Positions 37,541-46,105 of a stretch of 64,000 bases of DNA are shown here, one piece after another. Within the stretch, counting starts at the first letter, position 1. Each line of letters begins with the position of its first letter. The notes under the pieces are model-generated. The model had not been told where the DNA came from. It ran no database searches and was given only the letters and a program-made list of their open reading frames with translations. The DNA is from JACKJK01 sp046159835 (lineage in GTDB: Bacteria > Pseudomonadota > Alphaproteobacteria > Rhizobiales > Tepidamorphaceae): assembly GCF_046159835.1 (NCBI RefSeq), contig NZ_JBJXCY010000002.1, positions 1,240,001 to 1,304,000 of the forward strand, written 5' to 3'. Made by a program: the position numbers and the translations under genes.

Positions 37541-38325
37541 AGACCCGCGTCATACCCTGCCTCGATGTCAAGGACGGCCGCGTCGTCAAGGGCGTGCAGT
37601 TCGTCGACCTGATCGACGCGGGCGATCCCGTCGAGGCCGCGATTGCCTATGACGCTGCCGGTGCCGACGAACTCTGCTTCCTCGACATCACCGCCAGCCA
37701 CGAGGATCGCGGCATCCTGTTCGACGTGGTGACGCGCACCGCCGAGGCCTGCTTCATGCCGCTGACGGTCGGTGGCGGCGTGCGCACGGTCGAGGATATC
37801 CGCAAGCTGCTGACGGCGGGCGCCGACAAGGTGTCCATCAACACCGCAGCCGTGCTGGACTGGCAGTTCGTCGCGCGCGCAGCCGAAAAGTTCGGCGAGC
37901 AGTGCATCGTCGTTGCCATCGACGCCAAGCGCGTGTCGGGCGAGGGCGAGGCGGCGCGCTGGGAAATCTTCACTCATGGCGGGCGCAAGCCGACCGGCAT
38001 CGACGCGCTGGAATTCGCCCGCGAGGTGGTCTCGCTGGGCGCGGGCGAACTGCTGCTCACCTCCATGGACCGCGACGGCACGAAATCCGGCTTCGACAAC
38101 AAACTGACCCGCGCCGTCTCCGATACGGTCGCGGTTCCCGTCATCGCGTCTGGTGGTGTCGGCACGCTCGATCATCTGGTCGACGGCGTGCGCGAGGGCC
38201 ACGCGAGCGCGGTGCTTGCCGCCTCGATCTTCCACTTCGGCACTTACACCATCGGAGAGGCCAAGCGGCACATGGCAGACGCAGGGCTTGCCATGCGGCT
38301 CGATGGCATCGGGGAAGCGGCATGA
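37534..38325 (+). CDS. hisF: Imidazole glycerol phosphate synthase, cyclase subunit
   Basis: 263 residues. ATG 37534 is chosen because the complete family N-terminus with catalytic Asp11 (IPCLDVKDG) starts here; the upstream copy at 37412 is interrupted by a stop. Further motifs are the phosphate loops PLTVGGGVRTVED and IASGGVGTLDH and the strand LLTSMDRDGTKSG. It uses ammonia from HisH to close the imidazole ring, producing IGP and AICAR. It overlaps hisE by 4 bases. Confidence 0.97.
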   Translation: MLKTRVIPCLDVKDGRVVKGVQFVDLIDAGDPVEAAIAYDAAGADELCFLDITASHEDRGILFDVVTRTAEACFMPLTVGGGVRTVEDIRKLLTAGADKVSINTAAVLDWQFVARAAEKFGEQCIVVAIDAKRVSGEGEAARWEIFTHGGRKPTGIDALEFAREVVSLGAGELLLTSMDRDGTKSGFDNKLTRAVSDTVAVPVIASGGVGTLDHLVDGVREGHASAVLAASIFHFGTYTIGEAKRHMADAGLAMRLDGIGEAA

Positions 38326-38648
38326 GCGACCAGGTCGATCTTCAGCGCCTTTCCGAGATCGTCGCGCAGCGGGCGGGCGAAACCGGTGAAAAGTCCTATA
38401 CCGCCAGTCTTCTTGCAGGCGGGCCGGAACGGTGCGCAAAAAAATTTGGAGAAGAAGCCGTTGAAGCCGTGATCGCGGCCGTCAGCGGCGACAAGGCGGC
38501 CTTGACGGCGGAAGTCGCCGATGTGCTGTATCATCTTGCCGTGCTGCTGCATGCCGCCGGCGTGCCGCTGGATGACGTCCACGCCGAGCTTGCCCGGCGG
38601 ACGAGCCAGAGCGGACATGCCGAGAAGGCCTCGCGCAGGAAGGATTGA
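38322..38648 (+). CDS. hisE: Phosphoribosyl-ATP pyrophosphatase
   Basis: 108 residues, the stand-alone HisE form of the MazG-like fold. Metal/substrate motifs are visible: KKFGEEAVEAVIAA and EVADVLYHLAVLLHAAGV. It hydrolyses PR-ATP to PR-AMP and pyrophosphate, the second step of histidine synthesis. It starts within the hisF stop (ATGA) and ends 5 bp before the coaA start. hisI is not in this window. Confidence 0.96.
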   Translation: MSDQVDLQRLSEIVAQRAGETGEKSYTASLLAGGPERCAKKFGEEAVEAVIAAVSGDKAALTAEVADVLYHLAVLLHAAGVPLDDVHAELARRTSQSGHAEKASRRKD

Positions 38649-38653
38649 CCCTG

Positions 38654-39607
38654 ATGGATCAGATGGCCCAGACGGAACTCTCCCCCTACCAGAAGTTTTC
38701 CCGCGACCAGTGGTCGAAGCTGCGCGCCGACACGCCGATGACGCTCGACAAGGCGGAAATCGAGCACATGCGCGGCCTCAACGAGCATCTGTCCATGGAC
38801 GAGGTGGAGATGATCTATCTCCCCCTGTCGCGCCTGCTCAGCCTCTACGTGGAAGCGACCCAGTCGCTGTTTCGCGCCACGCAGGAATTCCTGCACGCCG
38901 GCAAGGCCAAGATGCCCTACATCATCGGCATCGGCGGCTCGGTTGCGGTGGGCAAGTCCACCACGGCGCGCGTTCTCAAGGCGCTTCTGGCGCGCTGGCC
39001 CTCCACGCCCAAGGTTGACTTGGTGACGACGGACGGCTTCCTCTACCCCAACGCGGTGCTGGAGGAAGAACGCCTGATGGACCGCAAGGGCTTCCCGGAA
39101 AGCTACGACCGCGCGGCGATCCTCGAATTCCTGACGCGCATCAAGGCCGGAGACCGCTCGGTGCCAGCGCCGGTCTATTCGCACTTCACCTACGACATCG
39201 TCGAAGGTCAGCACGTGGTGGTGGACCGCCCGGACATTCTCATCCTCGAAGGGCTGAACGTGCTGCAGACCGGCACCATGCCGCGCGACGGGGAGGCGAT
39301 CCCCTTCGTCTCGGACTTCTTCGATTTCTCGATCTATCTCGATGCCGACGTCCAGACGGTCGAGGACTGGTACGTGAGCCGCTTCCTGCGCCTGCGCCAG
39401 ACGGCCTTCCGCGACCCCGGTTCCTACTTCCACCGCTACGCGCAGCTGGATGACGACGAGGCGCGCGAAACCGCACTGAAGATCTGGAACACGATCAACC
39501 TGCCGAACCTGATGGACAACGTGCGCCCTACGCGCCACCGCGCCGACCTGATCCTGCGCAAGGGCGACGACCACCGCATTGAATCCGTCAGCCTGCGCAA
39601 GCTGTGA
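38654..39607 (+). CDS. coaA: Pantothenate kinase, type I
   Basis: 317 residues from ATG 38654 (AGGAAGGA about 10 bp upstream); ATG 38663 is also possible. The P-loop is GIGGSVAVGKSTTAR, and the CoaA-specific blocks VDLVTTDGFLYPN, DRKGFPESYD and FDFSIYLDAD follow. It phosphorylates pantothenate, the committed step of CoA synthesis, and this type is feedback inhibited by CoA. Location after hisE is typical of Rhizobiales and joins CoA and histidine genes in one transcript. Confidence 0.96.
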   Translation: MDQMAQTELSPYQKFSRDQWSKLRADTPMTLDKAEIEHMRGLNEHLSMDEVEMIYLPLSRLLSLYVEATQSLFRATQEFLHAGKAKMPYIIGIGGSVAVGKSTTARVLKALLARWPSTPKVDLVTTDGFLYPNAVLEEERLMDRKGFPESYDRAAILEFLTRIKAGDRSVPAPVYSHFTYDIVEGQHVVVDRPDILILEGLNVLQTGTMPRDGEAIPFVSDFFDFSIYLDADVQTVEDWYVSRFLRLRQTAFRDPGSYFHRYAQLDDDEARETALKIWNTINLPNLMDNVRPTRHRADLILRKGDDHRIESVSLRKL

Positions 39608-40020
39608 ATCTGGCCTGCCTCTGCGGGTCCGTCCGCGTCGTGCTGGAAAAACGCCCGGACTACATCCACGCCTGCAATTGCACGCTGTGCAGCAAGTCCG
39701 GCGCGCACTGGGGTTATTTCATCCCGGCAGAGGTCAGCGTCGAGGGGCAGACTGGTTCCTACGTGCGCGCCGACAAGCCAAACGCCGGCGCGGAAATCCA
39801 CTTTTGCAGCAAGTGCGGATCGACGACGCATTTTGTGCTGACGGATGAAGCCATCGCACAGGTCGGCAACGTGGTGATGGGCGTTAACATGCGCCTTGCC
39901 GATGAGGCCGACCTCGCGGGCATCGAGCTGCGTTTCCCGGACGGTCGGGCATGGTCCGGCGAGGGCGCGTTCGGCTATGTGCGCGAACCACTCGTCTACG
40001 GCGAACCCTCAGGCACCTGA
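39604..40020 (+). CDS. GFA/CENP-V-family zinc protein
   Basis: 138 residues starting with GTG 39604, which overlaps the coaA stop (GTGA). Zinc-binding cysteines occur as CLCGSV, then CNCTLCSKSG, then FCSKCGSTT, the pattern of the glutathione-dependent formaldehyde-activating fold. Proteins of this family are mostly uncharacterised; the formaldehyde role holds for only a few members. It is the last gene of the his-coaA operon and converges with the sugar-kinase gene 19 bp away. Confidence 0.9.
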   Translation: MNLACLCGSVRVVLEKRPDYIHACNCTLCSKSGAHWGYFIPAEVSVEGQTGSYVRADKPNAGAEIHFCSKCGSTTHFVLTDEAIAQVGNVVMGVNMRLADEADLAGIELRFPDGRAWSGEGAFGYVREPLVYGEPSGT

Positions 40021-40039
40021 CGCCCAAGTCACCGAAAAG

Positions 40040-41041
40040 TCAGATCGCGAACCCGTTCTGGCGGGCGAGGTCCTTCAGGTCCGCCTGCGGGCGTGCGCCC
40101 ACATGCGAGATGACCTCTGCCGCGCAGAGCGCGCCGAGCTTTCCGCAATCGGGTGCTGACATGCCGCGCGCACGGGCAAACAGATAGCCCGCCGCGTAGA
40201 GATCGCCCGCGCCGGTGAGGTCGACGACCTGGTCGACGGGAGCGGCCGGCACGTCCACCCGGCTGCCCTTCTTGTAGATGCTCGCGCCCTGCGCCCCCCG
40301 CGTGATCACCGCTTCGCGCATCTGCCCGCCGAGATGGTCCATCGCGGTGGCGAGATCGCCTGTCTGGTAGAGCGAGCGCACCTCGTGCTCGTTGGCGAAG
40401 ACGAGGTCCACTGTGCCTTGCTTGATGAGATCGAGGAACTCGTCGCGGTAGCGCTCCACGCAGAAGGCATCCGACAGGGTCAGCACCACGTCGCGCCCGG
40501 CCTCCTGCGCGGCCTTTGCAGCGGCAACGAAGGCCTGCTTGGCGTTTTCCGGGTCCCAGAGATACCCCTCCAGGTAGAGCATGCTGGCATCGGCCACCAC
40601 GGAGGTGTCGATATCGGCGGGGGCCAGTTCCTGCGCCGCGCCGAGGAACGTGTTCATGGTGCGCTCGCCGTCCGGCGTCACCAGCACGAGGCAGCGCCCG
40701 GTGGCCGCGCCCGAATCGAGCGGCGCGGTGTCAAAATGAACCCCCAGCGCGCGAATGTCGTGGGCAAAGACGCCGCCCAGCGCGTCGTCGGCGACCTTGC
40801 CGGCGAAGGCCGCGCTGCCGCCCAGCGAGGCGATGCCGGCGATGGTGTTGGCGGCCGACCCGCCGGAGGATTCCATACCCGGCCCCATCTGCCCGTAGAG
40901 CGTTTCCGCCTCGTCCTGGCTGACGAGGTGCATCGACCCCTTGGCGAGATCGTGGCTTGCGAGGAACGCCTCGTCGCAGCGGGCGATCACGTCGACGATC
41001 GCGTTGCCGAGGCCGAGAACGTCGAAACGGGGCTGGCTCAT
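40040..41041 (-). CDS. Adenosine kinase-like PfkB-family carbohydrate kinase
   Basis: 333 residues. The ribokinase/PfkB signatures are GGSAANTIAGIASLGG near the N-terminus and DLTGAGDLYAAGYLFA near the C-terminus, whose GAGD Asp is the catalytic base. The N-terminal FDVLGLGNAIVDVIA is typical of the group annotated as adenosine kinase in rhizobia. It probably phosphorylates adenosine or another nucleoside or sugar with ATP; substrate cannot be settled from sequence. It is a single-gene unit divergent from the next membrane-protein gene. Confidence 0.9.
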   Translation of the reverse strand: MSQPRFDVLGLGNAIVDVIARCDEAFLASHDLAKGSMHLVSQDEAETLYGQMGPGMESSGGSAANTIAGIASLGGSAAFAGKVADDALGGVFAHDIRALGVHFDTAPLDSGAATGRCLVLVTPDGERTMNTFLGAAQELAPADIDTSVVADASMLYLEGYLWDPENAKQAFVAAAKAAQEAGRDVVLTLSDAFCVERYRDEFLDLIKQGTVDLVFANEHEVRSLYQTGDLATAMDHLGGQMREAVITRGAQGASIYKKGSRVDVPAAPVDQVVDLTGAGDLYAAGYLFARARGMSAPDCGKLGALCAAEVISHVGARPQADLKDLARQNGFAI

Positions 41042-41187
41042 TATGAAGGGTCTTTCGGTTCGGGCTGATCCGTGTCAGGCACTTGGCCCGGTGCGGATGC
41101 GACCTTATCTCAGGCGGGTTCGCCCTGTTTGCGGTGCCTCAACCGCAAGGTCAATGCCGCATGTCGCGGCCCGGAGTTCGAGACACC

Positions 41188-41865
41188 ATGATTCAGGACG
41201 CCATCCACGCGTTCAACCAGATGTTTGCGAAGCCCTTTCGCGGCGTCCTGCTGAAGACAATCGCACTCACGCTGCTGCTGTTCATCGCCGTCGCGGCGGG
41301 CGGGTTCGAGCTGCTGAAATACGCAGCCGAGGATTTCGCCACCTGGATGATCACGGCTGCCGGCATCGTCGCCGCGCTGATCTACCTCGTCGCCAGCGCC
41401 TTCCTGTTCCCGCCGGTCACCGCGCTGGTCGCGAGCCTGTTTCTCGATGATGTCGCCGAGATCGTCGAGAAGGAGGATTATCCCGCCGACCCGCCCGGCA
41501 AACCGATGCCGACCATGGAGGCCATCGCCCAGGGCCTAAAATTCATGGGCGTCGTCATCGGCGTGAACATCCTGGTGCTGCTGCTGATCTGGCTGCCGGG
41601 CATCAACGCGGTACTGTTCTTCGCCGCCAACGGCTATCTTCTGGGGCGGGAATATTTCGAGCTTGCCGCCCACCGGTTCCGCTCGCGCGAAGATGTGCGC
41701 GACATGCGCAAGGCCAATGCCGGCACGCTCTTCATCGCCGGCATGATCATCGCGCTCTTCGTGGCGATCCCGATCCTCAACCTGATGACGCCGCTCTTTG
41801 CCACCATCTTCATGGTGCATACCCACAAGCGCCTGTCGGGTTCGAAGTTCGTCAGCGAGGTCTGA
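41188..41865 (+). CDS. EI24/CysZ-like membrane protein
   Basis: 225 residues from ATG 41188 (GGAG upstream; ATG 41161 would add nine residues). Four or more hydrophobic helices are visible around 25-45, 50-75, 115-140 and 175-200. The segment 'FFAANGYLLGREYFELAA' and the LNLMTPLFATIFMVH end are typical of EI24-domain proteins, which include sulfate permease CysZ. Whether it transports sulfate is uncertain. Its stop is 13 bp from the end of nth (convergent). Confidence 0.82.
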   Translation: MIQDAIHAFNQMFAKPFRGVLLKTIALTLLLFIAVAAGGFELLKYAAEDFATWMITAAGIVAALIYLVASAFLFPPVTALVASLFLDDVAEIVEKEDYPADPPGKPMPTMEAIAQGLKFMGVVIGVNILVLLLIWLPGINAVLFFAANGYLLGREYFELAAHRFRSREDVRDMRKANAGTLFIAGMIIALFVAIPILNLMTPLFATIFMVHTHKRLSGSKFVSEV

Positions 41866-41878
41866 CGGGCCTGCCGCC

Positions 41879-42592
41879 TCAGGCGGTCTTGTCCTTGAAC
41901 AGGCATTCCTCGCGGATGACGCAGCGATTGCAGGCGGGCTTGCGCGCCTTGCAGATGTAGCGCCCGTGCAGGATCAGCCAGTGGTGAGCGTCGCGCTTGA
42001 ATGCGTCGGGCACGACGCGCTCCAGGTTGTCCTCGACCTCGCGAACGTCCTTGCCCGGCGCGAGGCCGGTGCGGTTCGACACCCGGAAGATATGCGTGTC
42101 GACGGCAATCGTCGGCTGGCCGAAGGCGGTGTTGAGCACGACATTCGCGGTTTTGCGTCCCACGCCGGGGAGCAATTCCAGTTCTTCGCGCGTCTGCGGC
42201 ACCTCGCCGCCGAAATCGGCGAGGATCATCTGCGACAGCGCCAGCACGTTCTTCGCCTTGTTGCGGAACAGCCCGAGGCTCTTGATGCGCTCGCGGATGC
42301 CGTCTTCGCCGAGATCCACCATCTTTTGGGGCGTGTCGGCATCGGCAAACAGCACGCGGGTTGCCTTGTTGACGCCGGTATCGGTCGCCTGAGCCGACAG
42401 CGCCACCGCCACCACCAGCGTGTAGGGATCGGTATATTCGAGCTCGGTTTCAGGCTCCGGATTGCTGGCCTTGAGCTTGGAGAACATCGAGAGGATGGCG
42501 TCGCGTTTCAGCTTCGTCGCGCGCTTGCGGCGCGTGGACGGCTTTCTGGCTGCGGCAATCGGTTTCGGCTTGGCGGGCTGGCGCTGGGTCAT
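41879..42592 (-). CDS. nth: Endonuclease III
   Basis: 237 residues from ATG 42592; about 30 basic N-terminal residues precede the fold. The helix-hairpin-helix is LPGVGRKTANVVLNTAFG with catalytic Lys, and catalytic Asp follows in IAVDTHIFRV. The 4Fe-4S ligands are the C-x6-C-x2-C-x5-C in CKARKPACNRCVIREEC. It excises oxidised pyrimidines and nicks at abasic sites. It is divergent from the DUF2244 gene with only 22 bp between starts, so the two promoters must overlap the opposite coding sequences. Confidence 0.96.
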   Translation of the reverse strand: MTQRQPAKPKPIAAARKPSTRRKRATKLKRDAILSMFSKLKASNPEPETELEYTDPYTLVVAVALSAQATDTGVNKATRVLFADADTPQKMVDLGEDGIRERIKSLGLFRNKAKNVLALSQMILADFGGEVPQTREELELLPGVGRKTANVVLNTAFGQPTIAVDTHIFRVSNRTGLAPGKDVREVEDNLERVVPDAFKRDAHHWLILHGRYICKARKPACNRCVIREECLFKDKTA

Positions 42593-42614
42593 GCCGCCTC
42601 TATACTCATGCCCC

Positions 42615-43118
42615 ATGACCGACGCCAACCCGAAATCTGACACGGGCGAACCCTTCTTCGAGGCGGTGATCACGCCGCACCGCTCGCTGAGTCCGCGCGG
42701 CTTCGTGCTGGTGATGGCGCTGGTCGGCGGCATCAGCTTCGTCTGCGGCACGGTGTTCTGGGCCATCGGCGCCTGGCCGGTGGTCGGCTTCTTCGGGCTG
42801 GACGTCGCCATCGTCTGGTATGCGTTTCGCGCCAACTACCGCGCCGCGAACGTGCGGGAGATCGTCTCCGTCAGCCACCAGACCCTGCGAATCGAGCGCA
42901 CCGACCTTAAGGGCAGGCGCCGGCGCCTGGACATGAACCCCTACTGGGCGCGCCTTGCCACCGAGCGCGACGAGGAATTCGGCGTCATGAGCCTGACCGT
43001 GTCCTGCAAGGGGACCAGCGAGCGCGTCGGCGACTGGCTGTCGCCGCCCGAGCGCGAGGAATTCGGCGCGGCACTGTCGCAGGCGCTGCATGATGCCCGT
43101 GCGCCGCAGCCGGCGTGA
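42615..43118 (+). CDS. DUF2244-family membrane protein
   Basis: 167 residues from ATG 42615. The DUF2244 pattern is present: FEAVITPHRSLSPRGF, two membrane helices (about 30-52 and 56-75) with GFFGLDVAIVWYAFRANYR, then a beta-rich cytosolic tail ending in PPEREEFGAAL. In alphaproteobacteria this family commonly neighbours nth and cytochrome oxidase genes, but its function is unknown. The product is probably an inner-membrane protein. Confidence 0.88.
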   Translation: MTDANPKSDTGEPFFEAVITPHRSLSPRGFVLVMALVGGISFVCGTVFWAIGAWPVVGFFGLDVAIVWYAFRANYRAANVREIVSVSHQTLRIERTDLKGRRRRLDMNPYWARLATERDEEFGVMSLTVSCKGTSERVGDWLSPPEREEFGAALSQALHDARAPQPA

Positions 43119-43198
43119 CCAGGTGCAGGAAACGGGTGGGATTGCACGCGCTGACCGGGTGATATGGCCGCAAGGCTCAAACCTCGGAGGCAAGACAA

Positions 43199-44167
43199 AT
43201 GGACCTCTCCCAGGACCTCACGCAGCAGGACCTCACCCGGCAATTCCGAACCGATCCGGACCCCGTACGAAACGCAACAAGTGACCTGATGACCGCAGAA
43301 GCCGATACGCATGATGGCAGTGCAGGCCCCGACGCCGCGGATGACTATGCCCGTGTGCGCGCCGCCATCCGCTTCCTGACCGAGAACTGGCGCGACCAGC
43401 CCGACCTCGACACCATCGCCGAGGAGATGGGCCTGAACCCCACGCAGGCGCAGAAGCTGTTCCACCGCTGGGCGGGGCTGACGCCGAAGCAGTTCGTACA
43501 GGCGATCACGCTGGATACCGCCCGCAGTCTGCTCAGCGAGCGCGAGACCGTGCTCGACACGACCTACGATGTCGGCCTGTCGGGGCCGGGGCGGTTGCAC
43601 GATCTCTTCGTCTCGCACGAGGCGATGACGCCAGGCGAGTACCGCAATCGCGGCGCGGGGCTTGAGATTTCCTACGGCTTCCAAGAAGCGCCCTTCGGGC
43701 TGGCGCTGGTGCTCGCGACCGCGCGCGGCCTGTGTGGGCTGGCCTTCTGCGATGGCGAGGGTGGCCGCGACGAAACGCTTGCCGACATGACGCGGCGCTG
43801 GCCTGCCGCGACATTCGTGGAGGATGCCGCCCGGACCGCTCCTTATGCGGCGCGCGTCTTCAAGCGCGACTCGTGGTCTGCCGACACCCCGCTGCGGGTG
43901 GTGATGATCGGATCGGATTTCGAGGTCCGCGTCTGGGAGACGCTGCTGAAGATTCCCTTCGGAAAGGCGACCACTTATGGCGACATCGCCAAGCACCTCG
44001 GCAAACCGAGCGCGGCGCGCGCCGTGGGCGCAGCCGTTGGCCGCAACCCGATTTCCTTCGTGGTGCCGTGTCACCGGGTGCTGGGAAAATCCGGCGCGCT
44101 GACGGGTTATCACTGGGGCCTGACGCGCAAGCGCGCGATTCTGGGCTGGGAAAGCGGGCTGGTCTGA
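43199..44167 (+). CDS. Ada-like AraC/O6-alkylguanine-DNA methyltransferase fusion
   Basis: 322 residues with GGAGG 8 bp upstream of ATG 43199. An N-terminal disordered part (1-48) precedes an AraC-type HTH domain (about 50-150). The C-terminal alkylguanine-DNA methyltransferase domain (about 225-322) has FVVPCHRVLG with acceptor Cys291, and GKATTYGDIAKHLG as the DNA-binding helix. It repairs O6-methylguanine by suicidal methyl transfer. It lacks the N-terminal zinc/phosphotriester domain with the four-Cys cluster found in E. coli Ada, so methyl-dependent activation as in E. coli is unlikely. Confidence 0.92.
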   Translation: MDLSQDLTQQDLTRQFRTDPDPVRNATSDLMTAEADTHDGSAGPDAADDYARVRAAIRFLTENWRDQPDLDTIAEEMGLNPTQAQKLFHRWAGLTPKQFVQAITLDTARSLLSERETVLDTTYDVGLSGPGRLHDLFVSHEAMTPGEYRNRGAGLEISYGFQEAPFGLALVLATARGLCGLAFCDGEGGRDETLADMTRRWPAATFVEDAARTAPYAARVFKRDSWSADTPLRVVMIGSDFEVRVWETLLKIPFGKATTYGDIAKHLGKPSAARAVGAAVGRNPISFVVPCHRVLGKSGALTGYHWGLTRKRAILGWESGLV

Positions 44168-44177
44168 ACCCGGCGAC

Positions 44178-44798
44178 CTATCCGGCGAGATCCTGCTTGT
44201 CAGTGATCTCGCCGTTTTCGTCGAGGCGGTAGACGATGGGCCGGCCTGTGCCCAGTTCCCGCTTGAGGATCTCTTCGCCCGACAAGCCTTCCAGTTCCAT
44301 GATGAGCGCGCGCAGGGAGTTCCCGTGCGCGGATATCAACACCCTCTCACCGGCAATCACGCGCGGCAGGATTTCGGACTTGAAGTAGGGCAGCACGCGC
44401 TCGGCGGTGTCCTTCAGGCTTTCGCCGCCCGGCGGGGAAATGTCGAACGACCGCCGCCAGATGTGCACCTGCTCCTCGCCCCACTTGTCGCGGGCATCGT
44501 CCTTGTTGAGGCCGGTCAGGTCGCCGTAATCGCGCTCGTTCAGGGCCTGGTCGCGGACAGTGTCGAGGCCGGTCTGGCCGAGTTCGTCCAGCATGATCGC
44601 CAGCGTGCGCTGGGCGCGTGACAGCGCGCTCGTGTAGGCGACGTCGAATTCCAGCCCCAGCTCCTTCAGCGCCTTGCCGGCGGCATGGGCTTCCGAGACG
44701 CCCTTTTCGGTCAGGTCCGGATCCTTCCAGCCCGTGAACAGGTTCTTGAGGTTCCATTCGCTTTGGCCGTGCCGAACGATGACGAGAAGGCGCTCCAT
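44178..44798 (-). CDS. gpmA: 2,3-bisphosphoglycerate-dependent phosphoglycerate mutase
   Basis: 206 residues from ATG 44798; a TTG two codons earlier is less likely. Histidine-phosphatase motif RHGQSEWN gives the phospho-His at about 9. LNERDYGDLTGLNKDD and the late SAHGNSLRALI (second His) follow. The protein is shorter than E. coli GpmA (about 250) but normal for alphaproteobacteria. It interconverts 3- and 2-phosphoglycerate in glycolysis/gluconeogenesis. It is 25 bp downstream of dapB in the same operon, a common rhizobial pairing. Confidence 0.95.
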   Translation of the reverse strand: MERLLVIVRHGQSEWNLKNLFTGWKDPDLTEKGVSEAHAAGKALKELGLEFDVAYTSALSRAQRTLAIMLDELGQTGLDTVRDQALNERDYGDLTGLNKDDARDKWGEEQVHIWRRSFDISPPGGESLKDTAERVLPYFKSEILPRVIAGERVLISAHGNSLRALIMELEGLSGEEILKRELGTGRPIVYRLDENGEITDKQDLAG

Positions 44799-44823
44799 CT
44801 CCAAAACCTTTTCTGTGGCTGTG

Positions 44824-45636
44824 TCAGTCCGAAAGGCCGAGGACGTCGGCCATGGAATAGTGCCCGGGCTTCTTGTCGTGGGCCCAGATGGCGGCTTTCA
44901 CCGCACCGCGTGCGAAGATGCTGCGGTCGCCGGCCTGGTGGGCCAGCGTCAGCCGTTCGCCTTCGCCGGCGAAGATCGCCTCGTGGTCGCCGATGACGCT
45001 GCCGCCGCGCAGCGTGGCAAAGCCGATGTCGCCGCGCTTGCGCGCGCCGGTCTGGCCGTGGCGGGAGAAGACGCCGTGGGTGTCGAGCGAGATGCCGCGC
45101 CCTTCGGCGGCCGCCTCGCCCAGCATGTAGGCCGTGCCCGACGGCGCGTCGACCTTGTGCTTGTGGTGCATTTCGACGATCTCGATGTCGAAATCCGCAT
45201 CAAGCGCTGCCGCGACCTTCTTCGTCAGCGCCGCCAGCAGGTTGACGCCGAGGCTCATGTTGCCGGAACGCACGATGCGCGCGTGGCGTCCCGCCGCGTC
45301 GAACTTCCTGATCTGCTCCGCCTCGATCCCCGTCGTGCCGATGACATGGACGATGCGCGCCTGTGCTGCGAGTTCGGCGAAGGCGACGGAGGAGGCGGGC
45401 GACGTGAAGTCCAGCACCGCCTCGCAATTGGCAAAGCAGGGGATCGGATCGTCGGTGACGGCGATGCCGTTGTGGCCAAGGCCTGCCAGTTCGCCGCTGT
45501 CCTTGCCGATGGCGTCGGAGCCTTCGCGCTCGATCGCGCCGACGAGTTCGCAGTTCTCGGTTTCGCTCACCACGCGCATCAGGGCCTGGCCCATGCGCCC
45601 GGCAGCGCCAACGACGACAAAACGCATCACGTTCAT
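44824..45636 (-). CDS. dapB: 4-hydroxy-tetrahydrodipicolinate reductase
   Basis: 270 residues from ATG 45636, which has GGAG at the right distance; ATG 45627 is possible. The nucleotide-binding loop FVVVGAAGRMGQALMR starts the protein. Substrate motif EMHHKHKVDAPSGTAYML contains the catalytic His-His and Lys. It reduces HTPA with NAD(P)H on the way to diaminopimelate and lysine, hence to peptidoglycan. Co-transcribed with gpmA. Confidence 0.96.
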   Translation of the reverse strand: MNVMRFVVVGAAGRMGQALMRVVSETENCELVGAIEREGSDAIGKDSGELAGLGHNGIAVTDDPIPCFANCEAVLDFTSPASSVAFAELAAQARIVHVIGTTGIEAEQIRKFDAAGRHARIVRSGNMSLGVNLLAALTKKVAAALDADFDIEIVEMHHKHKVDAPSGTAYMLGEAAAEGRGISLDTHGVFSRHGQTGARKRGDIGFATLRGGSVIGDHEAIFAGEGERLTLAHQAGDRSIFARGAVKAAIWAHDKKPGHYSMADVLGLSD

Positions 45637-45726
45637 TCCACTCCGCTCCACTCAGCTTGAGGCTATATCAGCCCCGGTCCGAAGCGGAAACCTCGACGAG
45701 AGATCGAGAAGAGGGGATGCAGTCGG

Positions 45727-46041
45727 CTATTCGCCGGGGTGTGGCCCGTTGTAGCCTTCAACGATCACAAGGTCGCCCGCGGATGCGTTGGACCGCAGCT
45801 TCAGCGCTGCCTGGTAGGCCTCGGACGCGTAGCAGTCGGTGGCTGCCTTGTAGCTTGGAAATTCCAGCACCACGTGGCGGGCGCGCAGCGCGCCTTCCTT
45901 CACTTCGCTGGTGCCGCCCCTCGTCAGGAACTTGCCGTCAAAGGCCGCGATGGCAGGTCCGTTCGCCGCGACATAGGCCTTGTAGGCCTCCGGATCGGTC
46001 ACATCCATGTGGACGATCCAGTATCCCTTCGGTTCGGACAT
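45727..46041 (-). CDS. DUF1330-family protein
   Basis: 104 residues, a small ferredoxin-like (dimeric alpha-beta barrel) fold. The family pattern is visible: KGYWIVHMDVTDPEAYKAY, FLTRGG and VVLEFPSYKAATDCYASEAY. Function is unknown; related folds include monooxygenases and chlorite-dismutase-like proteins, but no cofactor site can be assigned. It lies 64 bp downstream of pyrF on the same strand. Confidence 0.9.
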   Translation of the reverse strand: MSEPKGYWIVHMDVTDPEAYKAYVAANGPAIAAFDGKFLTRGGTSEVKEGALRARHVVLEFPSYKAATDCYASEAYQAALKLRSNASAGDLVIVEGYNGPHPGE

Positions 46042-46105
46042 GGCACGGCCCTCCTCAAGCCTGAAGACATAGAAGCCAATCGTACACCGGAAAGGAAGTA
46101 GCCCG

